Shown in pieces: positions 1 to 8,496 of a stretch of 64,000 nt of DNA. The notes below the pieces were generated by a model. The model did not search any database. It saw only the letters and a program-made list of their open reading frames with translations, and was not told where the DNA came from. The stretch is from contig NZ_CH902583.1 in NCBI RefSeq assembly GCF_000152965.1, positions 98,987 through 162,986 of the forward strand. Direction: 5' to 3'. How positions within the stretch are numbered: the first letter of the stretch is position 1; every line of letters starts with the position of its first letter. Made by a program: the position numbers and the translations under genes. This DNA is from Roseobacter sp. MED193. Its GTDB lineage: Bacteria > Pseudomonadota > Alphaproteobacteria > Rhodobacterales > Rhodobacteraceae.

Positions 1-1
1 C

Positions 2-2188
2 CTGCGGGGCTATCTTTTGGCCGGGCAGGAACAATATCTAGCACCCTATGAAAACGGCGTCACCGAGACCTTTGCCGCCTTTGATGAGTTGTATGTGACC
101 GTCAGCGATGAGCCTGAGATGATGGAGCGGCTAACGCAGGCGGAGAACATCCTGCGTGCCTGGCAGAATGGGGTTGCTGAGCAGGCCATTCAGCTTCGCC
201 GCGATATAGGGGACGCAATGACCATGAATGATATGGCCGCCGAAGTCAGGAAGGCCAAGGGCGCTGAGTATTTTGATGCTTTCCGTTCGGAGATTGAGAG
301 TTTCATTGATGAGGAAGAAGTGAACCTAAGCAATCGCCGTCAGGCTTTTGTGACCCTGGTGAAGACCGGCATTGCCAGCCCCGAGTTTATGAATAGTTCA
401 CTGGAAGCGGTGGAACGGTCTCATTCAATCATCAGCGACGCCAAAGACCTGCAGACCATCGCAACAGATCTGCAAGCGGGAATGCGTGGTTTCCTCTTGG
501 TTGGTGAAAGCTCCCTTTTGGACTCCTTTAACACTGGTGCAGTTGAGTTCGAACGGCTGGTAGCTGAATTGGAAGTTAAGTCCGTCGATAGCATGATGCA
601 GGAGATCCGGGCGCAAAAGATGGCTAAAATCATCGCCGATTGGCGTGAACAGGCGGTCGAGCCGCTGCTGCAATTGCGTCGAGAGATTGGCGATGCCAAG
701 ACGATGGATGATATGTCTGATTTCGTACGTGAAGGGCGCGGAGCTGCATATTTTGCCGAATTCATGGATATCATCTCTGCTTTTGAGGCGGAGGAGCTGG
801 CCTTGATGCAGGCGCGTCGTGCTGACAACTTGGCGATCTCCGCGCAAGCTCAGACCATGATACCTGTCGCGATCGCAGTGGCTATTCTTCTTGGCGGTGC
901 TTTTGCATTGGTCATCGGCACCGGCCTTGCACGTGCGGTGAACCGCATCACTGGATCTATGAAAGGGTTGGCGGGTGGCGACAATACCGTCGAAATCCTG
1001 GGTCAGGAACGGGGCGATGAGGTCGGCGAGATGGCGCGAGCGCTTGATGTCTTTCGCGATGCTCTGGTTGAGATGCAAGCCTTGGAACAGAAAAAGGCTG
1101 AAGGTCGCGATGCCGAGCTGAACCATGTGGTGGAGCGATTGACAACGGAGCTATCGCAGTTGTCCAAAGGCAATCTCCAGGCGCAGATCAAGGAACAATT
1201 CCCAGAGGATTACGAAAAGCTGCGGAGCGATTTCAATAATACCGTTCAAAACCTGCATAGTATCGTTGGTCAGGTAATGGACACATCCAGCAGTATTGGG
1301 AATGGCGCGGTAGAAATCAGCCAGGCCTCGCAGGATCTGTCACATCGCACCGAAAGCCAGGCGGCTACTCTGGAGGAAACAGCTGCTGCACTGGATGAGC
1401 TGACAGCTTCGGTCAAATCTGCGGCTGAGGGGGCAAAAGCCGTGGAAACGACCATGGAAGCAGCCCGCGTTGAAGCTCAGAGCAGCGATGCAGTGGTTCA
1501 GAAAGCTGTGGCTGCAATGACAGAAATCGAAAGCTCCTCTGAGAGCATTTCGCAGATTATCTCAGTGATTGACGATATTGCCTTCCAGACCAACCTCTTG
1601 GCACTGAATGCCGGTGTCGAAGCCGCCCGTGCTGGCGAGGCGGGACGCGGGTTCGCGGTTGTGGCTAGTGAGGTTCGTGCCCTGGCCCAGCGATCCTCTG
1701 ATGCTGCGATGGAGATCAAAACTTTGATTGATGACAGTAGCAAGCAGGTCGAACGCGGGGTTGATCTGGTGGGCCGGGCAGGCGGCGCGCTGCAAAATAT
1801 CGTAGAGCAAGTGAGCCGGATCTCTGTTCAAATCTCGGGTATTGCCGAAGGCGCAGTTGAGCAGTCCACCGGGTTGAATGAAATCAACTCTGGTATGATG
1901 CAGCTGGACCAGGTGACCCAGCAAAATGCGGCTATGGTCGAAGAGGCCACTGCGGCTAGCATGCTGCTGAAAACGGATGCTGGCAAACTGGTGGAGCTGA
2001 TGGGGAGCTTTGAGATTGAAGACACGCCCCAAACCGCGCCTGTGCCAAGTTTTTCCACGCCTGAAGAAGCACCAGCATTGGATTTGGGGGGCTTTGAGAG
2101 CGAAGAGAACTGGGAGGACCTTGCAGAGGATCAGCCCGCCCTGGCTGCCACCGGCACCGACGGGGTGCGTGGTTGGGAAGATTTCTAA
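2..2188 (+). CDS. Methyl-accepting chemotaxis protein (5' end outside window)
   Basis: Transmembrane chemoreceptor that signals to CheA/CheW. The reading frame is open to the window edge, so the N-terminus is missing; the first in-frame start-like codon (TTG at 17) lies inside a conserved CHASE3-like motif and is not the true start. Counting from base 17, the sensor part covers residues 1-275 and contains two related halves ([13 protein letters not shown] near 61 and [13 protein letters not shown] near 221). A transmembrane helix follows at about 281-303, HAMP at about 303-355, and the MCP signalling hairpin around 520-560 ([20 protein letters not shown]). The tail is acidic and lacks an obvious CheR/CheB docking pentapeptide of the NWETF type, although it ends in WEDF. 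The ligand cannot be told from sequence. Confidence 0.93.
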   Translation: MRGYLLAGQEQYLAPYENGVTETFAAFDELYVTVSDEPEMMERLTQAENILRAWQNGVAEQAIQLRRDIGDAMTMNDMAAEVRKAKGAEYFDAFRSEIESFIDEEEVNLSNRRQAFVTLVKTGIASPEFMNSSLEAVERSHSIISDAKDLQTIATDLQAGMRGFLLVGESSLLDSFNTGAVEFERLVAELEVKSVDSMMQEIRAQKMAKIIADWREQAVEPLLQLRREIGDAKTMDDMSDFVREGRGAAYFAEFMDIISAFEAEELALMQARRADNLAISAQAQTMIPVAIAVAILLGGAFALVIGTGLARAVNRITGSMKGLAGGDNTVEILGQERGDEVGEMARALDVFRDALVEMQALEQKKAEGRDAELNHVVERLTTELSQLSKGNLQAQIKEQFPEDYEKLRSDFNNTVQNLHSIVGQVMDTSSSIGNGAVEISQASQDLSHRTESQAATLEETAAALDELTASVKSAAEGAKAVETTMEAARVEAQSSDAVVQKAVAAMTEIESSSESISQIISVIDDIAFQTNLLALNAGVEAARAGEAGRGFAVVASEVRALAQRSSDAAMEIKTLIDDSSKQVERGVDLVGRAGGALQNIVEQVSRISVQISGIAEGAVEQSTGLNEINSGMMQLDQVTQQNAAMVEEATAASMLLKTDAGKLVELMGSFEIEDTPQTAPVPSFSTPEEAPALDLGGFESEENWEDLAEDQPALAATGTDGVRGWEDF

Positions 2189-2222
2189 CCTTTAAATCTA
2201 TTCCAGCTGGACAAAGATGAAA

Positions 2223-2259
2223 AAGGGGCCCTGCCAATTGGCGGGCCCCTTAGTTTTTT
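2223..2259 (+). terminator. Rho-independent terminator of the chemoreceptor gene
   Basis: A GGGGCCC/GGGCCCC stem with an inner GCC-AATT-GGC extension is followed by a T-run, 35 bases after the stop codon. Confidence 0.8.
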
Positions 2260-2294
2260 GGGGGGCAGATGACAGCCCCGTAGCGCCAGCGCTG

Positions 2295-4253
2295 TTACAG
2301 CTTGATCCTGAAACGGGCAAATCCCTCTGGTCCTTCGCCCGCCGGTGAAATGGTAACGCCCTGAACATCCTCAACATAGTCGCTTGCCTTGGGGCCGGTG
2401 TCGAACAAAACGCTGGTGCCGGGTAAAGGCGCAAAGCTCCAGTTTGCATCGGCGCGGGGGCTGATGGTGCCCTTTTCCACGATATAGCGAACGATAACAT
2501 CGCGGTTGGTGTCTGGTCCTTCAAAGACGATGGTATCGCCCTCGGCACCCGGGAAGGCCCCCCCGCCGGAGGCCCGGTAGTTGTTTGTGGCCACGATAAA
2601 TTTGGCCTCTGGATCAATGGGGGCGCCGTTGAAGGTCAAATTTATGATGCGATTTGCCTCTGGGTTTTCCAGTGTTCCCTTGCTGTTGAATTTTGAGGGC
2701 TGGCTCAGGTCGATCTGATAGCTCACCCCATCCATCACATCAAAGTTGTAGCTGGGAAATTCGGGGTTGAGCAGCAGCTGATCAGCCTTGCCTGCTTCCA
2801 CCTGATTGAACATGCCCGCAGAGCGCTCCAACCAGTCCTTGACCTGGGCGCCAGTCACCAGAACAGCCCGGGCGGTATTGGGGTAGAGATACAGATCCGA
2901 GACATTTTTGATCGCCACATCACCCTCTGGCACATCGGTGAAATACTCGGGCCCACCACGGCCACCGGCCTTGAACGGGGCCGCCGCGGAAAGAATGGGC
3001 AGGCCTTCATATTCGGTGCCCTTGAGCATCTGAGCAATGTACCAACTCTGCGCGATGGAGACGATCTGCACTGAAGGATCATCCGCAACCAGGGCGAAAT
3101 AGCTGTGCAGCGGCGCATCGGTTTTACCAACGGCACGGCGCACATAGGCCAAGGTCTCGTCATGTTCCTGTTGGACCGAAGCCAGGACCTTGGCGTCGCT
3201 TTCAACCAGCGCGGTGATCGAGCGATCCTCATTTCGTTTTGAAATAGGCCGCGCCTCGGAGGCATGGCCAACAACGCGCCAGCCGCCCGCGTCGCGTTCC
3301 AGCATCAGATCAATCAGACCCAGGTGGCTGCCCCAGTAGCCGCCCATGGTGGCAGGTTTGCCCTGCAACGTGCCTTTGGCTACGTCGATGCCTTCCAACC
3401 CGTCGTATTTTGACGAAGGGAACACCAGGTGGCTGTGGCCGGTCATGATGGCATCAATCCCCTCAACCCCGGCCAGTACAAGCGAGGCGTTCTCCATGCC
3501 CTCGCGTTCCTGTGTCTCACCAATTCCAGAATGCGACAGGGCGATGATAATATCGGCGCCTTTTTCCTTCATTTCAGGTACATAGGCGCGGGCTGTTTGC
3601 AGGATGTCGCGGGCCTGCACATTGCCTTCCAGATGGCGGCGGTCCCAGTTCATCACCTGCGGTGGCACAAAGCCGATGAGACCGATCTTGATCGCATGTT
3701 TTTGTCCGGCGCCATCGGTCAGCTCGCGATCCATCAACACATAGGGGGGCAGCAGGGTTTTGTCCGCCCTCGGGTCGGCGCCTGTCTCTTTGGCGATATT
3801 GGCACAGACCACTGGGAAGGCAGCTCCCGAGAGGGATTTCATCAAGAAATCAAGTCCATAGTTGAATTCGTGGTTGCCCAGGGTCGAGGCGTCAAAACCG
3901 ACAGTATTCATAGCCTGAATTACTGGATGCAGATCGCCTTCGCGCATGCCACGCTCATAGGCGATGTAGTCCCCCATGGGGTTGCCCTGCAAAAAGTCGC
4001 CATTGTCCAGCAGCAGCGCATTGGTGGCTTCAGCCCTTATCTCATTGACAATGGTGGCTGTGCGGGCAAGCCCAACGGTATCGCGCGGTTTGTCGGCGTA
4101 GTAATCATAGGGGAAGACATGCACATGCAAATCCGTGGTTTCCATCAGGCGCAGATGCACCTGATTGGTGGACGCCTGAAGCGAAAAAGGATGCAGCGCG
4201 ATGAGGCCAGCACTACCAGCGAGAAAAGACCGGCGGTCAAGTGAGATCGGCAT
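2295..4253 (-). CDS. cpdB: Periplasmic 2',3'-cyclic-nucleotide 2'-phosphodiesterase/3'-nucleotidase (CpdB-like)
   Basis: Metallophosphoesterase that would hydrolyse 2',3'-cyclic nucleotides and 3'-nucleotides in the periplasm for phosphate and nucleoside salvage. The 652-residue protein begins with a twin-arginine signal (DRRSFLAGSAG). Metal-site motifs follow in order: TTDLHVHV, DNGDFLQGNP, GNHEFNYG, SHSG and GHSH. The YDYYAD insert and the C-terminal NNYRASGGGAFPG motif are the usual marks of CpdB rather than UshA. I chose the ATG at 4253 because GGGAG stands just upstream and the Tat signal starts there; a longer frame reaches 4316 but would bury the signal. It is a single gene, convergent with the chemoreceptor gene. 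A Tat signal instead of a Sec signal is common in this group. Confidence 0.92.
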   Translation of the reverse strand: MPISLDRRSFLAGSAGLIALHPFSLQASTNQVHLRLMETTDLHVHVFPYDYYADKPRDTVGLARTATIVNEIRAEATNALLLDNGDFLQGNPMGDYIAYERGMREGDLHPVIQAMNTVGFDASTLGNHEFNYGLDFLMKSLSGAAFPVVCANIAKETGADPRADKTLLPPYVLMDRELTDGAGQKHAIKIGLIGFVPPQVMNWDRRHLEGNVQARDILQTARAYVPEMKEKGADIIIALSHSGIGETQEREGMENASLVLAGVEGIDAIMTGHSHLVFPSSKYDGLEGIDVAKGTLQGKPATMGGYWGSHLGLIDLMLERDAGGWRVVGHASEARPISKRNEDRSITALVESDAKVLASVQQEHDETLAYVRRAVGKTDAPLHSYFALVADDPSVQIVSIAQSWYIAQMLKGTEYEGLPILSAAAPFKAGGRGGPEYFTDVPEGDVAIKNVSDLYLYPNTARAVLVTGAQVKDWLERSAGMFNQVEAGKADQLLLNPEFPSYNFDVMDGVSYQIDLSQPSKFNSKGTLENPEANRIINLTFNGAPIDPEAKFIVATNNYRASGGGAFPGAEGDTIVFEGPDTNRDVIVRYIVEKGTISPRADANWSFAPLPGTSVLFDTGPKASDYVEDVQGVTISPAGEGPEGFARFRIKL

Positions 4254-4351
4254 GTTGAAACTCCCAGTGTCAATTTTCTGCGTGACTATCCGGTAACGAT
4301 AACAGCAAAATGACAAAGGTGCTGCTGAAACTCGCCAAAGGCCTCGGGCGT

Positions 4352-4840
4352 TTAGTTCACCAATCCGGTCTCTTTTAGCATGCCCCGCCGTTTGGCCTCG
4401 TAATAGTAGCCTCGCGAATAGTGTTTTACGGCTGTGTCATAATCCCCATCCGACAAAAGCCAGGCGCCGCGCAGGTATTTCACGGCAAACTCTAGGTTTG
4501 TATCAGCATCTAGCAGATCCTCTGGCTTGCCGGAAAACCCCATGGACCGCGCAGTGGCAGGCAGGATTTGCAGCAGCCCATAGTAGGGCCGGTTGATGGC
4601 CCAGGGGCGGTGGGTGCTTTCTCGGATCGCCAGCCGGTGCACCAGGGGGCGGGGCACCTCGTAGTAGTCGGCCCAGTAATTGATGCTTTGGCGTAGCTCT
4701 GGGGTTTCGTTGGGATAAAGCGGCAGGGCAGGTTGTCTCTGACCACCGCTGTCGAGGGCCTGACTGCAGGCCATGGTTCCCAACGGAGCCGCCAAAGCAA
4801 TCAAAAGAACAAAAGTCTTATGGCTGATGTTTAGGGGCAA
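4352..4840 (-). CDS. Small lytic transglycosylase (SLT domain)
   Basis: Peptidoglycan lytic transglycosylase of 162 residues. After a hydrophobic export signal (residues 8-24, ending GTMAC, a poor lipobox) comes a compact SLT domain with the catalytic Glu in IREST (about residue 73), then YYGLLQILPATARSMG and a YNAGP-like position replaced by HYSRGYYYEAKR. This corresponds to the short LT family seen in alphaproteobacteria. No in-frame ATG precedes the signal, so a TTG start at 4840 behind GGAG (spacing 11) is the best choice. The gene lies 98 bases upstream of cpdB on the same strand and could be co-transcribed with it. Function in wall turnover or in inserting an envelope machine is inferred. 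Confidence 0.82.
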   Translation of the reverse strand: MPLNISHKTFVLLIALAAPLGTMACSQALDSGGQRQPALPLYPNETPELRQSINYWADYYEVPRPLVHRLAIRESTHRPWAINRPYYGLLQILPATARSMGFSGKPEDLLDADTNLEFAVKYLRGAWLLSDGDYDTAVKHYSRGYYYEAKRRGMLKETGLVN

Positions 4841-4968
4841 AATGGTGAAATCTCCATTCGATCAAGAGAGAGGTCTTAGACCTGCATAGTGGATTCTAGA
4901 GGTTCCTTTTGGAAAGGAAAGAAAGCTCTGCTCGGGTCGGCGGGAAGGCTCTCATGATTGGAGTGGCT

Positions 4969-5003
4969 GCGCCAAAACAGGGGAGATTATCCTGCTTTGG
5001 CGC
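4969..5003. terminator. Long stem-loop after the glycine-zipper lipoprotein gene
   Basis: GCGCCAAA..TTTGGCGC with an inner CAGG/CCTG pairing forms a 12-bp stem. It has no T-run on either side, so it could be a weak terminator or an mRNA 3'-end stabiliser for the gene that ends at 5024. Confidence 0.45.
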
Positions 5004-5023
5004 TCTCTTGGGGCAGGCAGGAT

Positions 5024-5407
5024 CTAGCCGATGACTGGGTGGTCCCGGTTCTGCATGCAGCGAATGATCATTTCCCGCTGCTTTTCCTCCTTGTCCATTG
5101 TGCCTTCAGCCGCGCCTAACAGCCCACCGATGGCTGCGCCGGCAAGGGCTTCTTCGTGGGACTCGGTTGCCCCAGCTGCTGCGCCAAGCAAGGCACCCGC
5201 AATGGCCCCTTCGGAGGTCAGCTCGTTGTCGTATTGCAATGCTATTTGGCGGCATTCCACCAGGTCATTGTTGTAACGCGCATTGATTGGGCCACTGGTG
5301 CGCAGCGGTTCCGCTGTCGGCGATAGGTCGCAGGCGCTCACCACCAGGCCAAGTGCGGTTACGGAAGCGGTCAAAATCAATTTGGTGGTTACCATGTTTA
5401 CGGTCAT
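5024..5407 (-). CDS. Glycine-zipper lipoprotein, copy A
   Basis: Predicted outer-membrane or periplasmic lipoprotein of 127 residues. It has a signal peptide with lipobox LVVSAC, then a glycine/alanine-rich segment (GAIAGALLGAAAGATE and GAAIGGLLGAAEG), the glycine-zipper motif that inserts in or spans membranes, and ends CMQNRDHPVIG. The ATG at 5407 is chosen because GAGG stands 9 bases upstream; a frame open to 5587 has no support before this point. The gene is divergent from the DUF2975 gene at 5599. The protein at 6392-6760 has the same layout and ending, so the two look like paralogues. Exact role unknown. Confidence 0.8.
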   Translation of the reverse strand: MTVNMVTTKLILTASVTALGLVVSACDLSPTAEPLRTSGPINARYNNDLVECRQIALQYDNELTSEGAIAGALLGAAAGATESHEEALAGAAIGGLLGAAEGTMDKEEKQREMIIRCMQNRDHPVIG

Positions 5408-5598
5408 TGCAGTGATCCTCGTTACTGAATTGGAAGGCGAAATGCCTGATGTTGTGATCGGCCTGGAACATAGGGGGCAAATTTCGATCTGCAACAAAAA
5501 ATTTCTGTAAAACAATAAAAAATGACGATCTGACGAAAAACTCTTGCTATCCTCCATGGAGGCTGCGATGACCAGAGAGGAATGCAACAGGAGATGCC

Positions 5599-6108
5599 AT
5601 GGCCTTGGTCGCGAGAATTTTGATGGGGGTGACCAGCGCGTTGATGGTGGCCTATATGGTGTTGATTTTCAGTCTGGTGATCATCGGAGACTATGATGAG
5701 ATCTGGGATCTTGCCGATTTCCCGCCACAGGACTTTGCCCCAGCTGTGCTGGGTATTGTTCTGGGCCTGTTCTTTGCTGTCGTATTTGTTGGCGGAATTC
5801 TGATAACCTTCTGGCAATCACACCTGTTGCTGAAACTCGGGCGCGATCACCTGTTTCGCGCGCTGGCGCATCGGCTGCGCCTGTGTGGCGGGGGCCTGGC
5901 AATGATGTGGCTGGGCCTATATGCCTTTATGAACGTGGTGCCATTGGCAATGTCCATGGGACGGGTCGCGCCCGAACTCATGGAGATCCAATGGGCACCC
6001 TTTGAGATCGAAACAGTGTTTCTGGTGTTGGCAGTGGTGATGATGGCCCTGTCAGAGACCTTGACACGTGCGGCAGAGATCGAAGACGAAAATAACCAGT
6101 TCCTATAA
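5599..6108 (+). CDS. DUF2975-family integral membrane protein
   Basis: Small inner-membrane protein of 169 residues with four hydrophobic helices (about 5-28, 48-72, 94-116 and 132-152) and a polar end. The arrangement and its tight pairing with a short HTH protein 10 bases downstream match the DUF2975/YozG-like pairs found widely in bacteria, in which the small regulator is encoded beside the membrane protein. The start has AGGAG seven bases upstream. Family assignment is from overall pattern, not from a residue-level motif; the molecular function of DUF2975 is not known. Confidence 0.75.
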   Translation: MALVARILMGVTSALMVAYMVLIFSLVIIGDYDEIWDLADFPPQDFAPAVLGIVLGLFFAVVFVGGILITFWQSHLLLKLGRDHLFRALAHRLRLCGGGLAMMWLGLYAFMNVVPLAMSMGRVAPELMEIQWAPFEIETVFLVLAVVMMALSETLTRAAEIEDENNQFL

Positions 6109-6118
6109 GGGGATAGGC

Positions 6119-6334
6119 ATGCCGATCCGGGTGAACCTCGACATGATGCTGGTGCGTCGCAAAGTAAAGTCACGAGAGCTGGCTGCCGCCGTGGGTATTA
6201 CCGAGGCAAATCTGTCCCTGCTGAAATCTGGCAAGGTAAAGGGCGTGCGCTTTGCGACGCTGGATGCGATCTGTCAGTTTCTTGAGTGCCAGCCAGGCGA
6301 TATTCTGGAGTATCTGCCAGAGGAAGAGGCTTAG
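6119..6334 (+). CDS. Short Cro/C1-type HTH regulator (YozG-like)
   Basis: A 71-residue DNA-binding protein consisting of little more than one HTH: the helix-turn-helix is at about residues 17-38 (SRELAAAVGITEANLSLLKS), followed by ATLDAICQFLECQPGDILEY, the hallmark of this short Cro/C1 group. The ATG at 6119 is preceded by AAGGGGA; a longer frame begins inside the upstream gene. It lies 10 bases behind the DUF2975 gene and is probably co-transcribed. It probably regulates its own operon and possibly the neighbouring lipoprotein genes; that is inference. Confidence 0.85.
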   Translation: MPIRVNLDMMLVRRKVKSRELAAAVGITEANLSLLKSGKVKGVRFATLDAICQFLECQPGDILEYLPEEEA

Positions 6335-6391
6335 CTGCCTCCTCCCCCGAAGGACCAGATCGGATCTAGCCGGCCAAAAATCGTGCCAGGG

Positions 6392-6760
6392 TCAGCCAGA
6401 TACGGGGTGGCCGCGCTGCTGCATACATTGCACCAGATAGTTGCGCTGCGCTTCCTTGACCTGAGCATCGCCAATTGCGGCGCCAACGGCGGCACCGACG
6501 ATGGCACCAGCCAGTGCCTTGTCGCCACTCTCAACAGCCCCGCCAATGGCCCCACCTGTGCCACCGATCGCGGCAGTTTTACCGATATGCCCCTGTCCAA
6601 CACGGCGGGCTTCTGCGCGGCATTGGGCCTCATCAGCTGAAAAACTTGAGGAGGGTGTACCGCTCACTTGGAGCGGCGCCTCCAAGGGGATTGTGTTACA
6701 GGCCGCCAGTGCCAGCAAAAGGAAGCTGCCGGTAAGACCTGTCAAAATTCGGCTGTTCAT
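6392..6760 (-). CDS. Glycine-zipper lipoprotein, copy B
   Basis: Lipoprotein of 122 residues with signal and lipobox LALAAC, two conserved-looking Cys (AQCRAE and VQCMQQ), a glycine zipper (GGTGGAIGGAVESGD, AGAIVGAAVGAAIGD) and the ending CMQQRGHPVSG. The last part is nearly superimposable on copy A (CMQNRDHPVIG), so the pair probably arose by duplication. It has a good AAGGAG site 8 bases upstream of the ATG. It is convergent with the HTH gene, leaving copies A and B on either side of the DUF2975/HTH pair. Role unknown; such proteins are often envelope-stress or osmotically regulated. Confidence 0.82.
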   Translation of the reverse strand: MNSRILTGLTGSFLLLALAACNTIPLEAPLQVSGTPSSSFSADEAQCRAEARRVGQGHIGKTAAIGGTGGAIGGAVESGDKALAGAIVGAAVGAAIGDAQVKEAQRNYLVQCMQQRGHPVSG

Positions 6761-6836
6761 ATGCTTTGCTCCTTAAATCCATCGATATCACAGTATCAAG
6801 GTAGGGGGGAGCGGTCCATTGAGCTAGTACTGAATG

Positions 6837-6870
6837 AAAAAAGGCCACACCGCAGGGGCGTGGCCTTTTC
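6837..6870 (-). terminator. Terminator of the rpsF-rpsR-rplI operon
   Basis: On the minus strand an AAGGCCAC/GTGGCCTT stem is followed by six T, 27 bases after the rplI stop codon. Confidence 0.8.
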
Positions 6871-6896
6871 GAATAGATGTCAGATCAACCGGCTGA

Positions 6897-7514
6897 TCAG
6901 GCTGCGGGCTCTTCGTCAGAGGCTGCAGCTGGGGCATCGCCCTCATCGTCGTCAGATGCGGCTGCGCCGATATCGTCAAACAGTTCCGAGATTTCGAATT
7001 CAGCAGCGGCTTCCTCTTCGGCAGCGAGCTCCTGGATCGATTTACCGGAGGCCTGCAGCTCAGCTTCTTCTTCAGAACGGGCTACGTTCATCTTGATCTG
7101 AGCTTCGACTTCGGGGTGCAGTTTAACAACAACGGTGTGCAGGCCGAGGTCTTTGATCGGATCGATCAAGACAACCTGCTTTTTGTCGACCGAGAAACCA
7201 GCTTCGGTTGCGGCTTCAGCTGCGTCACGTGGTGTAACGGAACCGTAGAGCGCACCAGCATCGGAAGCAGAGCGAATCACGATGAACTGTTGACCGTCCA
7301 GCTTTTCAGCCAGAGCAGCAGCTTCTGCTTTGGTTTCCAGATTGCGTGCTTCCAGCTGCGCTTTCTGGGCCTCAAAGGCGGCCAGATTGGCTTCCGATGC
7401 GACCTTGGCTTTCGCCTGAGGCAACAGGAAGTTGCGGGCAAAACCGGGTTTGACGTCTACGACGTCACCCATCTGGCCCAGCTTGGCCACACGTTCAAGA
7501 AGGATAACTTGCAT
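6897..7514 (-). CDS. rplI: 50S ribosomal protein L9
   Basis: Large-subunit ribosomal protein that binds 23S rRNA at the base of the L1 stalk. The N-terminal domain starts [17 protein letters not shown] and contains the family signature [17 protein letters not shown] (about 15-31). The connecting helix and C-terminal domain ([12 protein letters not shown]) follow. At 205 residues it is longer than the roughly 150 of E. coli because of an acidic, alanine-rich tail after residue 150, which is usual in Rhodobacteraceae. Last gene of the rpsF-rpsR-rplI operon, 13 bases after rpsR. Confidence 0.97.
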   Translation of the reverse strand: MQVILLERVAKLGQMGDVVDVKPGFARNFLLPQAKAKVASEANLAAFEAQKAQLEARNLETKAEAAALAEKLDGQQFIVIRSASDAGALYGSVTPRDAAEAATEAGFSVDKKQVVLIDPIKDLGLHTVVVKLHPEVEAQIKMNVARSEEEAELQASGKSIQELAAEEEAAAEFEISELFDDIGAAASDDDEGDAPAAASDEEPAA

Positions 7515-7527
7515 TGCTCAGGTCTCC

Positions 7528-7755
7528 TTACTTAACAGCATAGGGCAGCAGGGCGAGGAAGCGGGCGCGCTTGATAGCACGGGCCAGTTCACGCTGCTTC
7601 TTTGCCGAAACGGCGGTGATGCGCGAAGGTACGATCTTGCCACGCTCAGAGATGTAGCGCTGCAGAAGACGGGTGTCTTTGTAGTCGATCTTTGGCGCGT
7701 TGTCGCCCGAGAAGGGGCAGACTTTACGACGGCGGAAAAATGGTTTGGCTGCCAT
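7528..7755 (-). CDS. rpsR: 30S ribosomal protein S18
   Basis: Small-subunit protein that forms a heterodimer with S6 on the central domain of 16S rRNA. The 75-residue sequence carries the family core [19 protein letters not shown] and [20 protein letters not shown], with the basic end [10 protein letters not shown]. Start FFRRRK-rich N-terminus ([11 protein letters not shown]) is typical. Lies 27 bases downstream of rpsF on the same strand. Confidence 0.97.
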   Translation of the reverse strand: MAAKPFFRRRKVCPFSGDNAPKIDYKDTRLLQRYISERGKIVPSRITAVSAKKQRELARAIKRARFLALLPYAVK

Positions 7756-7782
7756 GGTTTAGCGTCCTTTTCTCAAGCTAGA

Positions 7783-8136
7783 TCAGCGGCGCTCGCGACG
7801 GGTGTCGCGTTCGTCACGTTTCTGCATCTGGACCGAAGGTCCTTCGGCGTGCTCGTCGACCTTGATGGTCAGTACGCGCATCACGTCATCATGCAGGCGC
7901 ATCAGGCGTTCCATTTCCTGGATAGCCGCTGCAGGTGCATCGGTACGCAGGAAGGCATAGTGGCCCTTACGGTTTTTGTTGATCTTATAGGCCATCGTTT
8001 TGACGCCCCAGTATTCACTGTCAACGAGCTTACCTTCGTTGTCAGCCAATACGGCACCAAAATGTTCGACGAGACCTTCAGCTTGCGAGTTGGACAGATC
8101 CTGACGCGCAATCATAACATGCTCATAGAGGGGCAT
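7783..8136 (-). CDS. rpsF: 30S ribosomal protein S6
   Basis: Small-subunit protein of 117 residues, partner of S18. It begins MPLYEHVMIARQDLS and shows the S6 core (LVDSEYWGVKTMAYKINKNR, GHYAFLRTDAP, then MERLMRLHDDVMRVLTIKVD) and a charged C-terminus. The ATG at 8136 matches the conserved family N-terminus; the frame is open to 8169 but the extra 11 residues do not belong to the family. First gene of the operon; a candidate leader hairpin lies just upstream. Confidence 0.96.
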   Translation of the reverse strand: MPLYEHVMIARQDLSNSQAEGLVEHFGAVLADNEGKLVDSEYWGVKTMAYKINKNRKGHYAFLRTDAPAAAIQEMERLMRLHDDVMRVLTIKVDEHAEGPSVQMQKRDERDTRRERR

Positions 8137-8163
8137 GCGAACTCCAGTTTGTTTCAAGGCGCA

Positions 8164-8200
8164 TTTCATAGACCGGGCGGTTGAGCCTTCCGCTGCCCTG
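8164..8200 (-). promoter_or_regulatory. Candidate S6:S18 autoregulatory leader hairpin
   Basis: Within the rpsF leader the minus strand can fold GGGC-AGC-GG..CC-GCCC, a short stem interrupted by a 3-nt bulge, about 30-60 bases upstream of the start codon. Many bacteria carry an S6:S18-binding leader at this place; the match here is only by eye and I did not confirm the conserved loop. The rest of the 8137-8440 gap shows no gene; it must hold the rpsF promoter. Confidence 0.25.
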
Positions 8201-8440
8201 TCACGAGAGTCTGCGCGGATCGAATGTGTCGCGGAAGGATGGCCTCATATAGCGGCTTTGACGCAAAGCGCAAGGCAAAATGGGTGATCACACATGTTAG
8301 GCGTGCAAAGGCGATCTTCTGAACCGCTTTCTGGGGTGAGCTGGGCTCCGTATACCCATGGAAACGCGAAAAAAGAACCAAAAATCAACAATTCCCGCCA
8401 TTCTGCCCCATTGTTGCCCCATTCTTCGCGTCAACCTTGG

Positions 8441-8455
8441 TTAACAAAAGGTTAA
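8441..8455 (+). promoter_or_regulatory. CtrA-type binding site (TTAA-N7-TTAA)
   Basis: TTAA, seven bases (CAAAAGG), TTAA followed by C: a full match to the alphaproteobacterial CtrA consensus. It ends 41 bases upstream of the ATG at 8497, a normal place for an activator or repressor at the promoter of that gene. It is also a GGTTAAC direct repeat spaced by 11 bases. Regulation by CtrA is inference. Confidence 0.5.
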
Positions 8456-8496
8456 CCCGCGCGAAGTGGGGGCGATTGGGCAGATTGAGGTAGACA

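Noticed and set aside
425-1126. Long minus-strand frame within the chemoreceptor gene
   Set aside because: Antisense to a clear coding gene, without any family resemblance.
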